From Daejeonia sp002484105 (GTDB lineage: Bacteria; Bacteroidota; Bacteroidia; Flavobacteriales; Weeksellaceae): 64,000 bases of DNA. Both the position numbers and the translations under genes were made by a program. Of this stretch, positions 16,674 through 25,483 are shown in pieces. The stretch is from the NCBI RefSeq assembly GCF_051175565.1, contig NZ_CP195105.1, positions 1,612,001 through 1,676,000 on the forward strand, in the 5' to 3' direction. Every line of letters begins with the position of its first letter. The stretch's first letter is position 1. The notes beneath the pieces are model-generated. The model was not told where the DNA came from and made no database searches. It was given only the letters and a program-made list of their open reading frames with translations.

Positions 16674-17492
16674 ATGCTCAAAGAAAAGACTTCCGTTCAT
16701 TTTGTCAATACCCAGGGCGATGGCAGCCGGGTGATGCTGGTGCCTACCTTTATTCTTTTTTACTGGCGAAAAATCCTGATCAGTTTTGTGGCTCTTTTTG
16801 TGGCTTTCGGCCTGTTGCTCGGTTTTTTTATTTACCAGAAAACCAGTGAACATTATCAGGAAGAGCTGGCAAGGGCAAATTTTATCAAGAGGCAGATAGA
16901 CCTCCAGCAATTGAGAAAAAGTTTTAGGTCAATTGATGAGACCATAGACAAAATCAATCTATATATGAAGAAAAGAGGGCTGCAGGCGACACCTTTGGAA
17001 AATGTCGGGATGGCCGATCAGTTCAAGATAAGGAATATCAACGATGTTACTGAAGATTACGATTTCCAGCTTGATAAAGCACTGGAAACCATAGCAGATA
17101 TTCCCATCGGAATCCCCCATCGCGGCAGGATCACCTCCCAGTTCGGAAACCGCAACAATCCATTTTCGGGAACAGGAAGTGAGCGGCATGCAGGGATTGA
17201 TTTCAAAGGAAATACCGGCGAACCGGTTTCGGTTACTGCACAGGGCAAAATAAGTTTTGCCGGTGTGAAAGGAGGTTATGGAAACTGCATCATTGTAGAT
17301 CACGGTTTTCATCTGAAAACGCTCTACGGGCATCTTTCGCGTATACTTGTACGCGCCGGGCAAACGGTGGTTGTGGGGCAGAAAATAGGTGAAATCGGAA
17401 GCACAGGCCGCAGTACAGGTCCACATCTTCATTACGAAATCCACCAGAACGGGCAGCGTATTGATCCTGAAAACTATTTAAAATTTAATTGA
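16674..17492 (+). CDS. M23-family peptidoglycan endopeptidase, membrane-anchored
   Basis: A 272-residue protein. A cytoplasmic start is followed by one transmembrane helix (about 34-56, LISFVALFVAFGLLLGFFIY), a coiled coil (about 57-110) and a C-terminal LytM domain. Zinc ligands are His172 and Asp176 in HAGIDF and His253 in HLHYE, with His251 as the catalytic partner. It should cleave peptide cross-links in peptidoglycan from the periplasmic side. It lies 15 nt upstream of a bactofilin gene, a pairing widespread in bacteria where the bactofilin positions the M23 enzyme to shape the wall. Confidence 0.92.
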   Translation: MLKEKTSVHFVNTQGDGSRVMLVPTFILFYWRKILISFVALFVAFGLLLGFFIYQKTSEHYQEELARANFIKRQIDLQQLRKSFRSIDETIDKINLYMKKRGLQATPLENVGMADQFKIRNINDVTEDYDFQLDKALETIADIPIGIPHRGRITSQFGNRNNPFSGTGSERHAGIDFKGNTGEPVSVTAQGKISFAGVKGGYGNCIIVDHGFHLKTLYGHLSRILVRAGQTVVVGQKIGEIGSTGRSTGPHLHYEIHQNGQRIDPENYLKFN

Positions 17493-17507
17493 ATAAATCT
17501 CTCTTGT

Positions 17508-17924
17508 ATGTTTAGCAAACCCATTCCTAAAAGCACATCGGAAAACTCCAGAAACCGTAGCCAAAACGAAAAAATCACATCGATTATCGGCGAAGACCTT
17601 CGTATTGAAGGAAATTTGAATTCCCAGACCACCATACGCATTGACGGGCAGGTGAGTGGTGATGTGGAAGCTGCAAATCTGATAATAATTGGTGAAAAAG
17701 CACTGTTGAAAGGCAATCTGAAGAGCAATGCCGTGCTGGTACACGGACAGGTGACAGGTGATGTGCAGTGCGGCGAACTCGTCATCACAAAATCCGGCAG
17801 TATTACCGGCGAGATGAATGTAGGCAGTATCGAAATTGAAATGGGAGGGCACTACAACGGAACTCTTACTATGGGGAACCAGGAAAAAATTATTGCGCTC
17901 GGCAAAGAAAAAAGACAGGCATAG
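17508..17924 (+). CDS. Bactofilin
   Basis: A 138-residue protein whose core (about 25-125) is a run of short beta-helix turns: SIIGEDLRIEGNL, IRIDGQVSGDV, LIIIGEKALLKGNL, VLVHGQVTGDV, and so on. This is the DUF583 signature of bactofilins. Bactofilins self-assemble into filaments at the inner membrane and scaffold cell-wall enzymes. It is adjacent to and downstream of the M23 peptidase, so the two probably act together. Confidence 0.93.
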   Translation: MFSKPIPKSTSENSRNRSQNEKITSIIGEDLRIEGNLNSQTTIRIDGQVSGDVEAANLIIIGEKALLKGNLKSNAVLVHGQVTGDVQCGELVITKSGSITGEMNVGSIEIEMGGHYNGTLTMGNQEKIIALGKEKRQA

Positions 17925-17998
17925 GAAGATTCTTGATGTCATTCTTCAGACCAGAGATAATCTCTCATTTTTTTTTTAAATTGGGAAAAATTTTTGTT

Positions 17999-19096
17999 AT
18001 GACTATTCATGAAGCAGCTGCGTTGCTGAACCGCCAGTTCAGTATTGATCAGGCGGAGGATTTTGACAATGTCGGCCTTTTATGCGGCGACCGGACAAAA
18101 GAACTGACCGGAATACTCATCTGTCACGATGCGCTGGAAACGGTTGTGGAGGAGGCGATCGAAAAAAATACCAATCTGATCGTAGCTTTCCATCCCATCA
18201 TATTTTCTGGTCTGAAATCCATTACCGGGAAAAATTATGTGGAACGTGCCGTATTAAAAGCTCTGTCCGCCGGAATTTCAATATATGCCGTACATACGGC
18301 GTTTGATAACTGGTTTTTTGGTGTCAATCACGGAATCTGTCGTCAGCTTGGCCTTCAGAATGAGCAGATTCTGATGCCGAAAAAAAATGCGCTTAAAAAA
18401 CTTGAAGTGTACGTACCCGAAAAATATGCAGGTATGCTGCGCGATGCTTTGCTGCAGGCGGGTGCGGGAAGTATCGGATTTTATGACGAATGCAGTTTTA
18501 GCGTTGCCGGAAAAGGTACATTCCGCCCGAAACCGGGTTCACACCCATTTGTGGGAACGCAGGACGTGAGGGAATATGCAGAGGAAAAACTCATCACTGT
18601 AATTTTTGAAGATTATCGGGAAGCCCAGATTATCTCAGCCATGCTGAAAGTGCATCCATATGAAGAAGTCGCCCATCAGATTATTTCTCTGGACAATGCC
18701 CATCATTATGCCGGTCTTGGGAAATACGGTGACCTTGAACACGAAATGGATGAAAAAGATTTTCTGTCATTGGTGAAGGATAAGTTCCGTCTGAAAGTTA
18801 TCCGCCATTCTGCATATACCGGCAAAAAGGTCAGGCGTGTGGGAGTGCTTGGCGGCAGTGGTGCCAGTGGGATAGTGGCTGCTATATCAGCGGGTTGTGA
18901 TGCTTACCTGACCGGTGATCTAAAGTATCATGACTTTTTTGGAGCCGAATCCCGATTGCTGATTGCGGATATCGGGCATTTTGAATCGGAACAGTTTGTA
19001 ACTCAACAATTATTTGATATTTTGTCGGAAAAATTTCCTAAATTTGCAGTCTCGAAATCGAGCGTGAATACCAACCCAGTAAATTATTTTTTGTAA
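17999..19096 (+). CDS. Nif3-like dinuclear metal-centre protein
   Basis: A 365-residue Nif3/YqfO-type protein. It shows DNVGLLCGD near the start, metal-site blocks VAFHPIIF and YAVHTAFDN, and the C-terminal DIGHFESEQF. The length indicates the version with the PII-like domain inserted in the middle (about 130-230). The family forms toroidal hexamers; it has been linked to GTP cyclohydrolase I type 2 and stress roles, but the function is not settled. The start at 17999 is chosen at MTIHEAAALL, because the 22 upstream codons are not family-like. The stop is 2 nt before the next ATG. Confidence 0.9.
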   Translation: MTIHEAAALLNRQFSIDQAEDFDNVGLLCGDRTKELTGILICHDALETVVEEAIEKNTNLIVAFHPIIFSGLKSITGKNYVERAVLKALSAGISIYAVHTAFDNWFFGVNHGICRQLGLQNEQILMPKKNALKKLEVYVPEKYAGMLRDALLQAGAGSIGFYDECSFSVAGKGTFRPKPGSHPFVGTQDVREYAEEKLITVIFEDYREAQIISAMLKVHPYEEVAHQIISLDNAHHYAGLGKYGDLEHEMDEKDFLSLVKDKFRLKVIRHSAYTGKKVRRVGVLGGSGASGIVAAISAGCDAYLTGDLKYHDFFGAESRLLIADIGHFESEQFVTQQLFDILSEKFPKFAVSKSSVNTNPVNYFL

Positions 19097-19098
19097 AT

Positions 19099-19881
19099 AT
19101 GGCTAAGAAAATCAACGACATTTCAGTTGAAGAAAAACTAAGAGCATTGTATGATCTTCAGATTATAGACTCCAGACTCGACGAAATACGCAATACCAGA
19201 GGCGAGCTTCCGATCGAAGTGGAAGATCTGGAAAACGAAATCGAGGGACTGGATAAAAGAGCTGAGAAATTCCAGCAGGAAATCAAACAGCAACAGGAAG
19301 AAATCAAAACCAAAAATGAGGTCATCAACCATGCTAAAAGCCTGATTGATAAATATAAAGCGCAGCAGGACAACGTACGCAACAACAAGGAATACGAATC
19401 TCTCGAAAAAGAAATCGAATATCAGGGACTTGAAATCCAGCTCGCAGAAAAAAGAATCAAGGAATTCAATGCCAAAATTGAACACAAAAACGAAGCAATG
19501 GCTGATCTGAACCAGAAGATTGATGATCTGAAAAACCATCTGAAATTCAAGAAAGAGGAACTGGACGGTCTGATTGCCGAAACCCAGAAAGAAGAAGAAT
19601 TCCTGATTGAGAAATCCAAAAAATTCTCCCAGAAGATTGACGAAAGACTGCTGGCTTCCTACAACCGTATCCGCACCAATTCTCCAAACGGACTTGCTGT
19701 TGTGGGTCTGGAAAGAGGTGCGCCAAAAGGTTCCTTCTTCACCATCCCACCTCAGAAGCAGATGGAGATTGCACAGAGAAAGAAAATTATTATTGACGAA
19801 CATTCCGGAAAAGTCCTTGTGGATGACCAGTTGGTAATGGAAGAGAATGAGAAAATGAAAGATGAAATTAAATTTTCATAA
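19099..19881 (+). CDS. Coiled-coil protein of the C4 zinc-ribbon family, ribbon cysteines absent
   Basis: A 260-residue protein. Residues about 15-170 are a long charged coiled coil (LEKEIEYQGLEIQLAEKRIKE and similar). It is followed by the conserved YNRIRTNSPNGLAVVGLERGA hairpin and a C-terminal region aligned with the zinc ribbon of the CT398/DUF164 family. Where family members have CxxCGRIL, this one reads IIIDEHSGKVLVD, so no zinc can be bound there. The family's role is unclear; relatives interact with RNA or flagellar export factors. It is co-transcribed with the Nif3 gene. Confidence 0.82.
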   Translation: MAKKINDISVEEKLRALYDLQIIDSRLDEIRNTRGELPIEVEDLENEIEGLDKRAEKFQQEIKQQQEEIKTKNEVINHAKSLIDKYKAQQDNVRNNKEYESLEKEIEYQGLEIQLAEKRIKEFNAKIEHKNEAMADLNQKIDDLKNHLKFKKEELDGLIAETQKEEEFLIEKSKKFSQKIDERLLASYNRIRTNSPNGLAVVGLERGAPKGSFFTIPPQKQMEIAQRKKIIIDEHSGKVLVDDQLVMEENEKMKDEIKFS

Positions 19882-19910
19882 TCCATAAAAGAGAATTTTG
19901 AATGTAATAA

Positions 19911-19943
19911 AAGCGCCGCAGAAGTTTCTTCTGCGGCGCTTTG
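19911..19943. terminator. Strong bidirectional terminator
   Basis: AAGCGCCGCAGAAG pairs perfectly with CTTCTGCGGCGCTT around TTT. It separates the convergent coiled-coil and acyl-CoA synthetase genes. Confidence 0.88.
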
Positions 19944-19962
19944 CTCTTTTCAGAAACGGCTC

Positions 19963-21735
19963 TCAGCGGCCGTACATGGCATTGTAAAGGTTGATGTATT
20001 TTTCTTTGATGGCTTTTCGTTTAAGCTTCAGGGTTGGTGTCAGTTCGCCACCTTCAATACTCCAGATTTCCGGCGAAAGTTCGATTTTCTTGATCTGTTC
20101 CCAGTTGCCGAGTTCGCGGTTTATTTTCCCGATTTCCTGTTCGATACGGGCTTTCAGTTCGGGGCTTCCCGACATTTCTGCAGGCGTTTTCCCAATGTTC
20201 AGATGATGGATGGCTGCCCAGTTTCCTGCAAAATGATAATCGGGCTGCACGATGGCGCATGGCATTTTTTCTCCATCGCCTACCACCATAATCTGCTCAA
20301 TAAATTTGGAGGCCTTTGCAAGATTTTCAATTATCTGGGGAGCAACATATTTTCCGCCGGAAGTTTTAAACATCTCTTTCTTGCGGTCGGTAATTTTCAG
20401 ATAGCCGTCTTCATCAATATGTCCGATGTCGCCGGTTTTGAAGTATCCATCTTCTGTAAATGCTTCTCTGGTGGTTTCTTCATTTTTAAAATAACCCTGG
20501 AATATGGAAGGGCCTTTAACGGTAATTTCTCCATCTTCCTGAATTTTTATTTGCACGTTTTTGAGCGGGTGTCCCACAGTACCAATTCTCATATGTTTGA
20601 ACGAATTTACGGAAATCACTGGTGATGTTTCGGTCAGTCCGTAACCTTCAAGAACCGGGATTCCTGCATTCTGAAAAATATGGTTCAGACGGGGAGAAAG
20701 CGCTGCAGATCCCGAAACAAGTGTCACAATCTCGCCGCCCAGTCCTTCCCGCCATTTGCGGAAGACCAGTTTGTCGGCAATGATTTCGCTCAGTGTTGAT
20801 GGTTTCCCGATGCCCTTTTTGGTTTCATTTACCTTCATTGCCCAAAGGAAAATTTTGGCTTTTAAACCGCCGGAAGAAACGCCTTTTTCATAAATTTTGT
20901 CGTAGACTTTTTCCAGAAGACGTGGCACAACGGTCATGTAATGTGGGCGCACTTCCTTGATGTTTTCACCCATTTTATCAATGCTTTCGGCAAAATAGAT
21001 GGAGAAACCTTTTGTCTGGTACAGGTAGAACAGCATGCGTTCAAAAATATGGCAGATAGGCAGGAAACTTAATGCTCTTGCATCTTTGTAGTCAAAATTC
21101 CGGATCATGGGAATCCTCTCGTCCGAGCCCTGTATATTGGCAACAATATTGTTGTGGGTCAGCATGACGCCTTTTGGCTTTCCGGTAGTTCCGGAGGTAT
21201 AGATAATGGTAGCCATATCATCCGCACTTATGGCGCGGGAGAGGTCGTCTACCTCATTTTGTGTAGCATCGTCTTCCCCCAGATCAAGCACTTCCTGCCA
21301 GTTGGCGGCTCCGTCAATGTCGTCAAATGTGAAAACCCCCTGCAAGCTGGAGACTTTTTCCCTGATTTCATTCACTTTGTCCAGCAAAAGAACATCAGAA
21401 ACAAAACAGTATTTTACTTCAGCATTATTAAAGATAAATTCGTAATCTGCAGAAGAAATCGTCGGATAGACCGGTACTGTTACAGCACCAATCTGCAGAA
21501 TTCCAAAGTCGGCTACCGCCCATTCTGTTCTTGTAGCGGATGTAATCAGTGCAATTTTATCGCCGGGTTTTATGCCGAGTTTCAGCAGCCCGCGGGAGAA
21601 CTGATTTCCCATATTGACGAACTGCAGCGTAGATGTTTTAATCCATTTACCCTGATGTTTGGTGGCAAACATATCGTCTTTTGGGAATTTTTCCAGCGCA
21701 TTGGTGGCAATGTCGAAAAGTCGTTTGATGGTCAT
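19963..21735 (-). CDS. Long-chain fatty-acid--CoA ligase
   Basis: A 590-residue AMP-forming synthetase. The AMP/ATP loop is YTSGTTGKPKG (residues 179-189), the adenylate-binding motif GYGLTETSP, and the hinge region YFKTGDIGHIDEDGYLKITDRKKEM. It activates long-chain fatty acids to acyl-CoA through an acyl-AMP intermediate. The divergent neighbour 142 nt away is an acyl-CoA dehydrogenase, which fits a beta-oxidation role. Confidence 0.93.
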   Translation of the reverse strand: MTIKRLFDIATNALEKFPKDDMFATKHQGKWIKTSTLQFVNMGNQFSRGLLKLGIKPGDKIALITSATRTEWAVADFGILQIGAVTVPVYPTISSADYEFIFNNAEVKYCFVSDVLLLDKVNEIREKVSSLQGVFTFDDIDGAANWQEVLDLGEDDATQNEVDDLSRAISADDMATIIYTSGTTGKPKGVMLTHNNIVANIQGSDERIPMIRNFDYKDARALSFLPICHIFERMLFYLYQTKGFSIYFAESIDKMGENIKEVRPHYMTVVPRLLEKVYDKIYEKGVSSGGLKAKIFLWAMKVNETKKGIGKPSTLSEIIADKLVFRKWREGLGGEIVTLVSGSAALSPRLNHIFQNAGIPVLEGYGLTETSPVISVNSFKHMRIGTVGHPLKNVQIKIQEDGEITVKGPSIFQGYFKNEETTREAFTEDGYFKTGDIGHIDEDGYLKITDRKKEMFKTSGGKYVAPQIIENLAKASKFIEQIMVVGDGEKMPCAIVQPDYHFAGNWAAIHHLNIGKTPAEMSGSPELKARIEQEIGKINRELGNWEQIKKIELSPEIWSIEGGELTPTLKLKRKAIKEKYINLYNAMYGR

Positions 21736-21877
21736 AAAAGTAATTTGGTGAGAGATTAATTGTTAATTTTCAGTTTTTTGTAAATATAAAATTTTTGGGG
21801 AAACTACCAAAAAAAAATAATTTTCCAGATTATCACCAAAAGTGTAAATTTAGAGCAAAACATTTACGACAAACACT

Positions 21878-23020
21878 ATGGATTTTAACTTAACAGAAGA
21901 ACAGCTGATGATACAGCAGGCTGCAAGAGATTTTGCAGAAACCGAACTTTTACCCGGTGTTATAGAAAGGGACCGCGACCAGAAATTTCCGCACGATCAG
22001 GTGAAGAAAATGGTTCAGATGGGGTTTCTCGGGATGATGGTAGATCCCAAATACGGAGGTGCCGGTATGGATGCCGTATCGTATGTTCTTGCAATAGAAG
22101 AAATTGCGAAAGTGGATGCGTCGGCGGCTGTCATTATGTCTGTGAACAACTCTCTGGTATGTGCCGGGATAGAAAAATTTGCCAGCGAAGAGCAAAAGCA
22201 GAAGTATCTGGTGCCGCTCGCACAGGGCGATGTGCTTGGGGCTTTTGCCTTGTCAGAGCCTGAAGCGGGCTCTGATGCTACTTCACAGAAAACCACTGCC
22301 GAAGACAAAGGTGACTATTATCTGCTGAATGGTACCAAAAACTGGATTACCAACGGCGGGAATGCCACATATTACGTTGTCATCGCTCAAACGCATCCCG
22401 AAAAAGGGCACAAGGGCATCAATGCATTTATTGTAGAAAGAGAGTGGGAAGGTTTTGACATCGGTCCGAAAGAGGAAAAACTCGGCATCCGCGGAAGCGA
22501 TACACACTCGCTGCTTTTTACCGATGTCAAAGTTCCCAAAGAAAACCGTATCGGTGAGGATGGTTTCGGATTCAGGTTTGCGATGGCGGTACTGAACGGC
22601 GGACGTATTGGTATCGCTTCCCAGGCATTAGGTATTGCAGCCGGAGCTTATGAACGTGCATTGGCGTATGCAAAAGTCAGGAAATCTTTCGGTACGGAAA
22701 TCATCAACCATCAGGCTGTTGCCTTCAAACTTGCAGATATGCATACCAGTATAATGGCTGCAAGAATGCTCGTTTACAAGGCTGCTGCAGAAAAAGATGA
22801 AGGAAAGGACATCTCAGAAAGTGGTGCCATGGCCAAGCTTTTTGCTTCGCAGGTAGCCATGGATACAACGGTAGAAGCTGTCCAGATTCATGGCGGATAT
22901 GGCTATGTGAAAGAATATCATGTCGAACGGATGATGCGCGATGCCAAGATTACCCAGATTTATGAAGGTACATCAGAAATACAGAAAATTGTAATCTCCA
23001 GATCGATTGCCAAAAGATAA
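21878..23020 (+). CDS. Acyl-CoA dehydrogenase
   Basis: A 380-residue FAD enzyme. It shows FALSEPEAGSDA and NGTKNWITNGG (flavin and substrate contacts), the QIHGGYGYVKEYHVERMMRD block, and the catalytic base Glu363 in QIYEGTSEIQ, the position used by short-chain/butyryl-type dehydrogenases. It introduces the 2,3-double bond in acyl-CoA and passes electrons to ETF. It is divergent from the acyl-CoA ligase. Confidence 0.94.
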   Translation: MDFNLTEEQLMIQQAARDFAETELLPGVIERDRDQKFPHDQVKKMVQMGFLGMMVDPKYGGAGMDAVSYVLAIEEIAKVDASAAVIMSVNNSLVCAGIEKFASEEQKQKYLVPLAQGDVLGAFALSEPEAGSDATSQKTTAEDKGDYYLLNGTKNWITNGGNATYYVVIAQTHPEKGHKGINAFIVEREWEGFDIGPKEEKLGIRGSDTHSLLFTDVKVPKENRIGEDGFGFRFAMAVLNGGRIGIASQALGIAAGAYERALAYAKVRKSFGTEIINHQAVAFKLADMHTSIMAARMLVYKAAAEKDEGKDISESGAMAKLFASQVAMDTTVEAVQIHGGYGYVKEYHVERMMRDAKITQIYEGTSEIQKIVISRSIAKR

Positions 23021-23060
23021 ATTTTTCTTAAGTTTGAATAGATTTTAAAACACTGCAATA

Positions 23061-23426
23061 ATGAAATATGTCTGGATTACTCTGGTGGCTGTAGTTCTCG
23101 TTGTGTCGGGACTGGTCTGGTACAAATATTTTTTTGTCTTTGGAGAAGGCGTAAAAGCTGGAAACCTGAACTATGCCGTCTACAAGGGTAATGTCTTCAA
23201 AACTTATGAAGGCAAGCTGATACAGCAGGGATTCGGGAGTAATCCGAAAACCGGAAGTTTCAACAGTTATGAATTTGAGTTTTCGATCGAAAACAAACAG
23301 GTTTTTGAGCAACTTGAGAACAACAGCGGAAAGTACTTTGAACTTCACTATAAGGAGTATCACGGAACCGTTCCATGGCGCGGAAATTCGCGCTATGTAG
23401 TAGACAAAGTGATCAATATGAGATAA
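23061..23426 (+). CDS. Small membrane-anchored protein of unknown function
   Basis: A 121-residue protein. One N-terminal transmembrane helix (about 3-22) is followed by a soluble domain of about 95 residues with a YAVYKGNVFKTYEGKLIQQG start and HYKEYHGTVPWRGNSRYVVD near the end. Relatives are conserved in Flavobacteria, some annotated '6-phosphogluconate dehydrogenase', a label the sequence does not support. No catalytic motif is seen. It follows the acyl-CoA dehydrogenase by 40 nt. Confidence 0.75.
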   Translation: MKYVWITLVAVVLVVSGLVWYKYFFVFGEGVKAGNLNYAVYKGNVFKTYEGKLIQQGFGSNPKTGSFNSYEFEFSIENKQVFEQLENNSGKYFELHYKEYHGTVPWRGNSRYVVDKVINMR

Positions 23427-23429
23427 GAT

Positions 23430-23457
23430 GAAGCCTACGGATCCGGAGGCTTCTTTG
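23430..23457. terminator. Intrinsic terminator between convergent genes
   Basis: GAAGCCT-CGGATCCG-AGGCTTC forms a hairpin followed by TTTG on the plus strand. It separates the small membrane protein from the convergent MntR gene. Confidence 0.6.
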
Positions 23458-23473
23458 TTACCATTTTAGCACG

Positions 23474-24127
23474 TTATTTCTTTTCTACCAGAAGCCGGTC
23501 GGCAACCAGCGCGCTGAGAACTTCGGTACGGTCATGATAATGAACCTTCATGCTCCGGTCGAAACTTTCTTTTTCCAGGATTTCAATTTCAGTTTCCAAC
23601 GCGATTTGCTTTTGGTTCAGATATCGGAGGAAATCTTTTGGCGAGTCGGTAATGGCTTTCAGAATGACGGTCTGTCCTTCCCGGGATTCGCCGAGGGTAA
23701 GATAGTTCAGTTCTACAATATTCCCGTTGCGATCGGGGATCGGAGATCCGTGCGGATCTACTTTCGGATGGTTGAGCAGCTCGTCAATCTTATCAAAAAA
23801 AAGATCCGATTTGATGTGCTCAATCTGTTCGGCAATCTCGTGTACCTGCTCCCAGCCGAATCCCATTTTCTGCACCAGAAACATCTCCGTGAGACGGTGT
23901 TTGCGCACAACATCTGCCGCACGGCGATGGCCTTCGGCGGTTATTTTCAGTGGTTTGTAGCTTTCGTAAATCACCCAGCCTTTCTCGGCAAATTTCTTCA
24001 TCATACTGTTGACACTCGACATTTTGATACCCAGAAACTTACTGATTTCGTTTACGGCCACATGCTGATTGCTGTCTTCCAGATGAAAAATAGCTTTCAG
24101 GTAGTTTTCTTCAGAGAGCGTTGTCAT
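23474..24127 (-). CDS. DtxR/MntR-family metal-dependent repressor
   Basis: A 217-residue regulator with a winged helix-turn-helix (about 1-65, HVAVNEISKFLGIKMSSVNSMMKKFAEKGWV), a dimerisation/metal-binding domain (about 66-140, with RKHRLTEMFLVQKMGFGW and EVHEIAEQIEHI) and a C-terminal SH3-like FeoA domain. Such proteins repress manganese or iron uptake genes when metal is bound. The start is placed at MTTLSEENYL (24127), since the nine codons before it are not family-like. Confidence 0.9.
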   Translation of the reverse strand: MTTLSEENYLKAIFHLEDSNQHVAVNEISKFLGIKMSSVNSMMKKFAEKGWVIYESYKPLKITAEGHRRAADVVRKHRLTEMFLVQKMGFGWEQVHEIAEQIEHIKSDLFFDKIDELLNHPKVDPHGSPIPDRNGNIVELNYLTLGESREGQTVILKAITDSPKDFLRYLNQKQIALETEIEILEKESFDRSMKVHYHDRTEVLSALVADRLLVEKK

Positions 24128-24243
24128 GCGACAAAGATACAAATTGTTAGACATTATACGCAGTTTTTAAAACTTTTTACCCGGTGCTTTTATTCTCGTT
24201 TACATTTTAAACGGTCTCGGTGGCCGAAGAATTTTTTTTGACG

Positions 24244-24251
24244 TATTTTTG
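24244..24251 (+). promoter_or_regulatory. Candidate -7 box for rsmG
   Basis: TATTTTTG matches the Flavobacteria/Bacteroides -7 consensus TANNTTTG and ends 8 nt before the rsmG start. No clear -33 TTG element was found at the usual spacing. Confidence 0.35.
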
Positions 24252-24259
24252 CGGGAATT

Positions 24260-24907
24260 ATGGACAAAATATATTCAACAGATCTGATTTTGAAATACTT
24301 TCCGGATCTTACCCCGAGGCAGAAAGACCAGTTTGATCTGCTGGGAAAACTCTACCCGGAATGGAATGAAAAAATCAATGTGATATCGCGCAAAGATACG
24401 GATGCACTCTACGAAAAACATATTCTCCATTCGCTGGGGATTGCAAAAATCATGACATTTGCTCCGGGAACAAAAGTGCTGGATATCGGTACAGGAGGTG
24501 GTTTTCCGGGAATTCCGCTGGCCATACTTTTTCCTGAAGTTCAGTTTACACTCGCAGATTCCATCGGAAAAAAAATCAAAGTTGTGGAAGCCGTTGCGAA
24601 AGAAACAGGTCTTGAAAATGTCACCGCTGTACACGGACGCGCTGAGAAACTCAATGAGAAATTTCATTTTGTGGTGAGCCGCGCCGTAACACAAATGCCG
24701 GAATTCCTGCGATGGCTGAAAGGTAAGTTTGAGAAGGAACAGTTCAATCCCCGGCACAACGGTGTGCTGTATCTGAAAGGCGGTGATCTTGCTGAAGAAC
24801 TTGCCGGTCTTCGGTGCGAGATTTTTCCGCTGAAAAATTATTTTGACGGAGAATTCTTTGAAACGAAAAAAGTAGTCTACCTTTCCAAGGGCAATTTCAA
24901 TTCCTGA
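24260..24907 (+). CDS. rsmG: 16S rRNA (guanine-N7) methyltransferase RsmG
   Basis: A 215-residue GidB/RsmG protein. The opening LLYPEWNEKINVISRKD-type block (KLYPEWNEKINVISRKD) is diagnostic. The SAM-binding loop is VLDIGTGGGFPGIPLAI, with RAEKL and FHFVVSRAVTQMPEFLRW downstream. It methylates N7 of G527 in 16S rRNA, the change lost in low-level streptomycin-resistant mutants. Confidence 0.94.
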   Translation: MDKIYSTDLILKYFPDLTPRQKDQFDLLGKLYPEWNEKINVISRKDTDALYEKHILHSLGIAKIMTFAPGTKVLDIGTGGGFPGIPLAILFPEVQFTLADSIGKKIKVVEAVAKETGLENVTAVHGRAEKLNEKFHFVVSRAVTQMPEFLRWLKGKFEKEQFNPRHNGVLYLKGGDLAEELAGLRCEIFPLKNYFDGEFFETKKVVYLSKGNFNS

Positions 24908-24958
24908 GAAGGAACATTTTTTGCTGTGTTTGGGATGTCAAAAAAAAAAAATTTTGCT

Positions 24959-25375
24959 ATGAAAAATTTACTGAATACCGGTTTGGTACTGCTTATTTGC
25001 GGAATGGCTGTTGTAGCCTGCAAGTCTGATGATTCCGGAGACATCAAGGAAGTTTCTGCCATTGCTGTTGACAGTGTTGTGGTACCATCGGATACCATGA
25101 CCGTCAATACCTTACAGGCCATTAAAACCTATTCGCAGTATCAATCGGGATGTGAAGGTTTTTATGGTTACGATTACCGTTATGACGATTTCAGCAGAAT
25201 TGTCACTGCCTATAAATTCAAAACGGGAGATCCTTGTCTTTCTACGTACAGAACTTATGTTTCGACCATTAATTTTGTTCCACAGCAAACCGGAACCTAT
25301 ACCTTCAAATTCTGGAAGGGTGCTGACAGTTCGGGCAACAGTCAGTGGATTGAAAAATCAGTTGTCGTGAAATAA
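24959..25375 (+). CDS. Hypothetical lipoprotein
   Basis: A 138-residue protein. A signal peptide ending in the lipobox AVVAC is followed by KSDDSGDIKE, so it is a predicted lipoprotein. The mature part has an Ig-like beta pattern (GTYTFKFWKGADSSGNSQWIEKSVVVK) and is not recognised. The start is placed at 24959, directly before the signal peptide, rather than at the upstream Met at 24926. Confidence 0.72.
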   Translation: MKNLLNTGLVLLICGMAVVACKSDDSGDIKEVSAIAVDSVVVPSDTMTVNTLQAIKTYSQYQSGCEGFYGYDYRYDDFSRIVTAYKFKTGDPCLSTYRTYVSTINFVPQQTGTYTFKFWKGADSSGNSQWIEKSVVVK

Positions 25376-25483
25376 GGAGTTTTGGGTTAAAGGTAAAAAG
25401 ATGTTTAAACCACCATTGAAAAGGCTTTAAAAACACTTTATATTGTGGAAATTCTTTGCTATTTTTAGCGGAGAATTTTTTTT

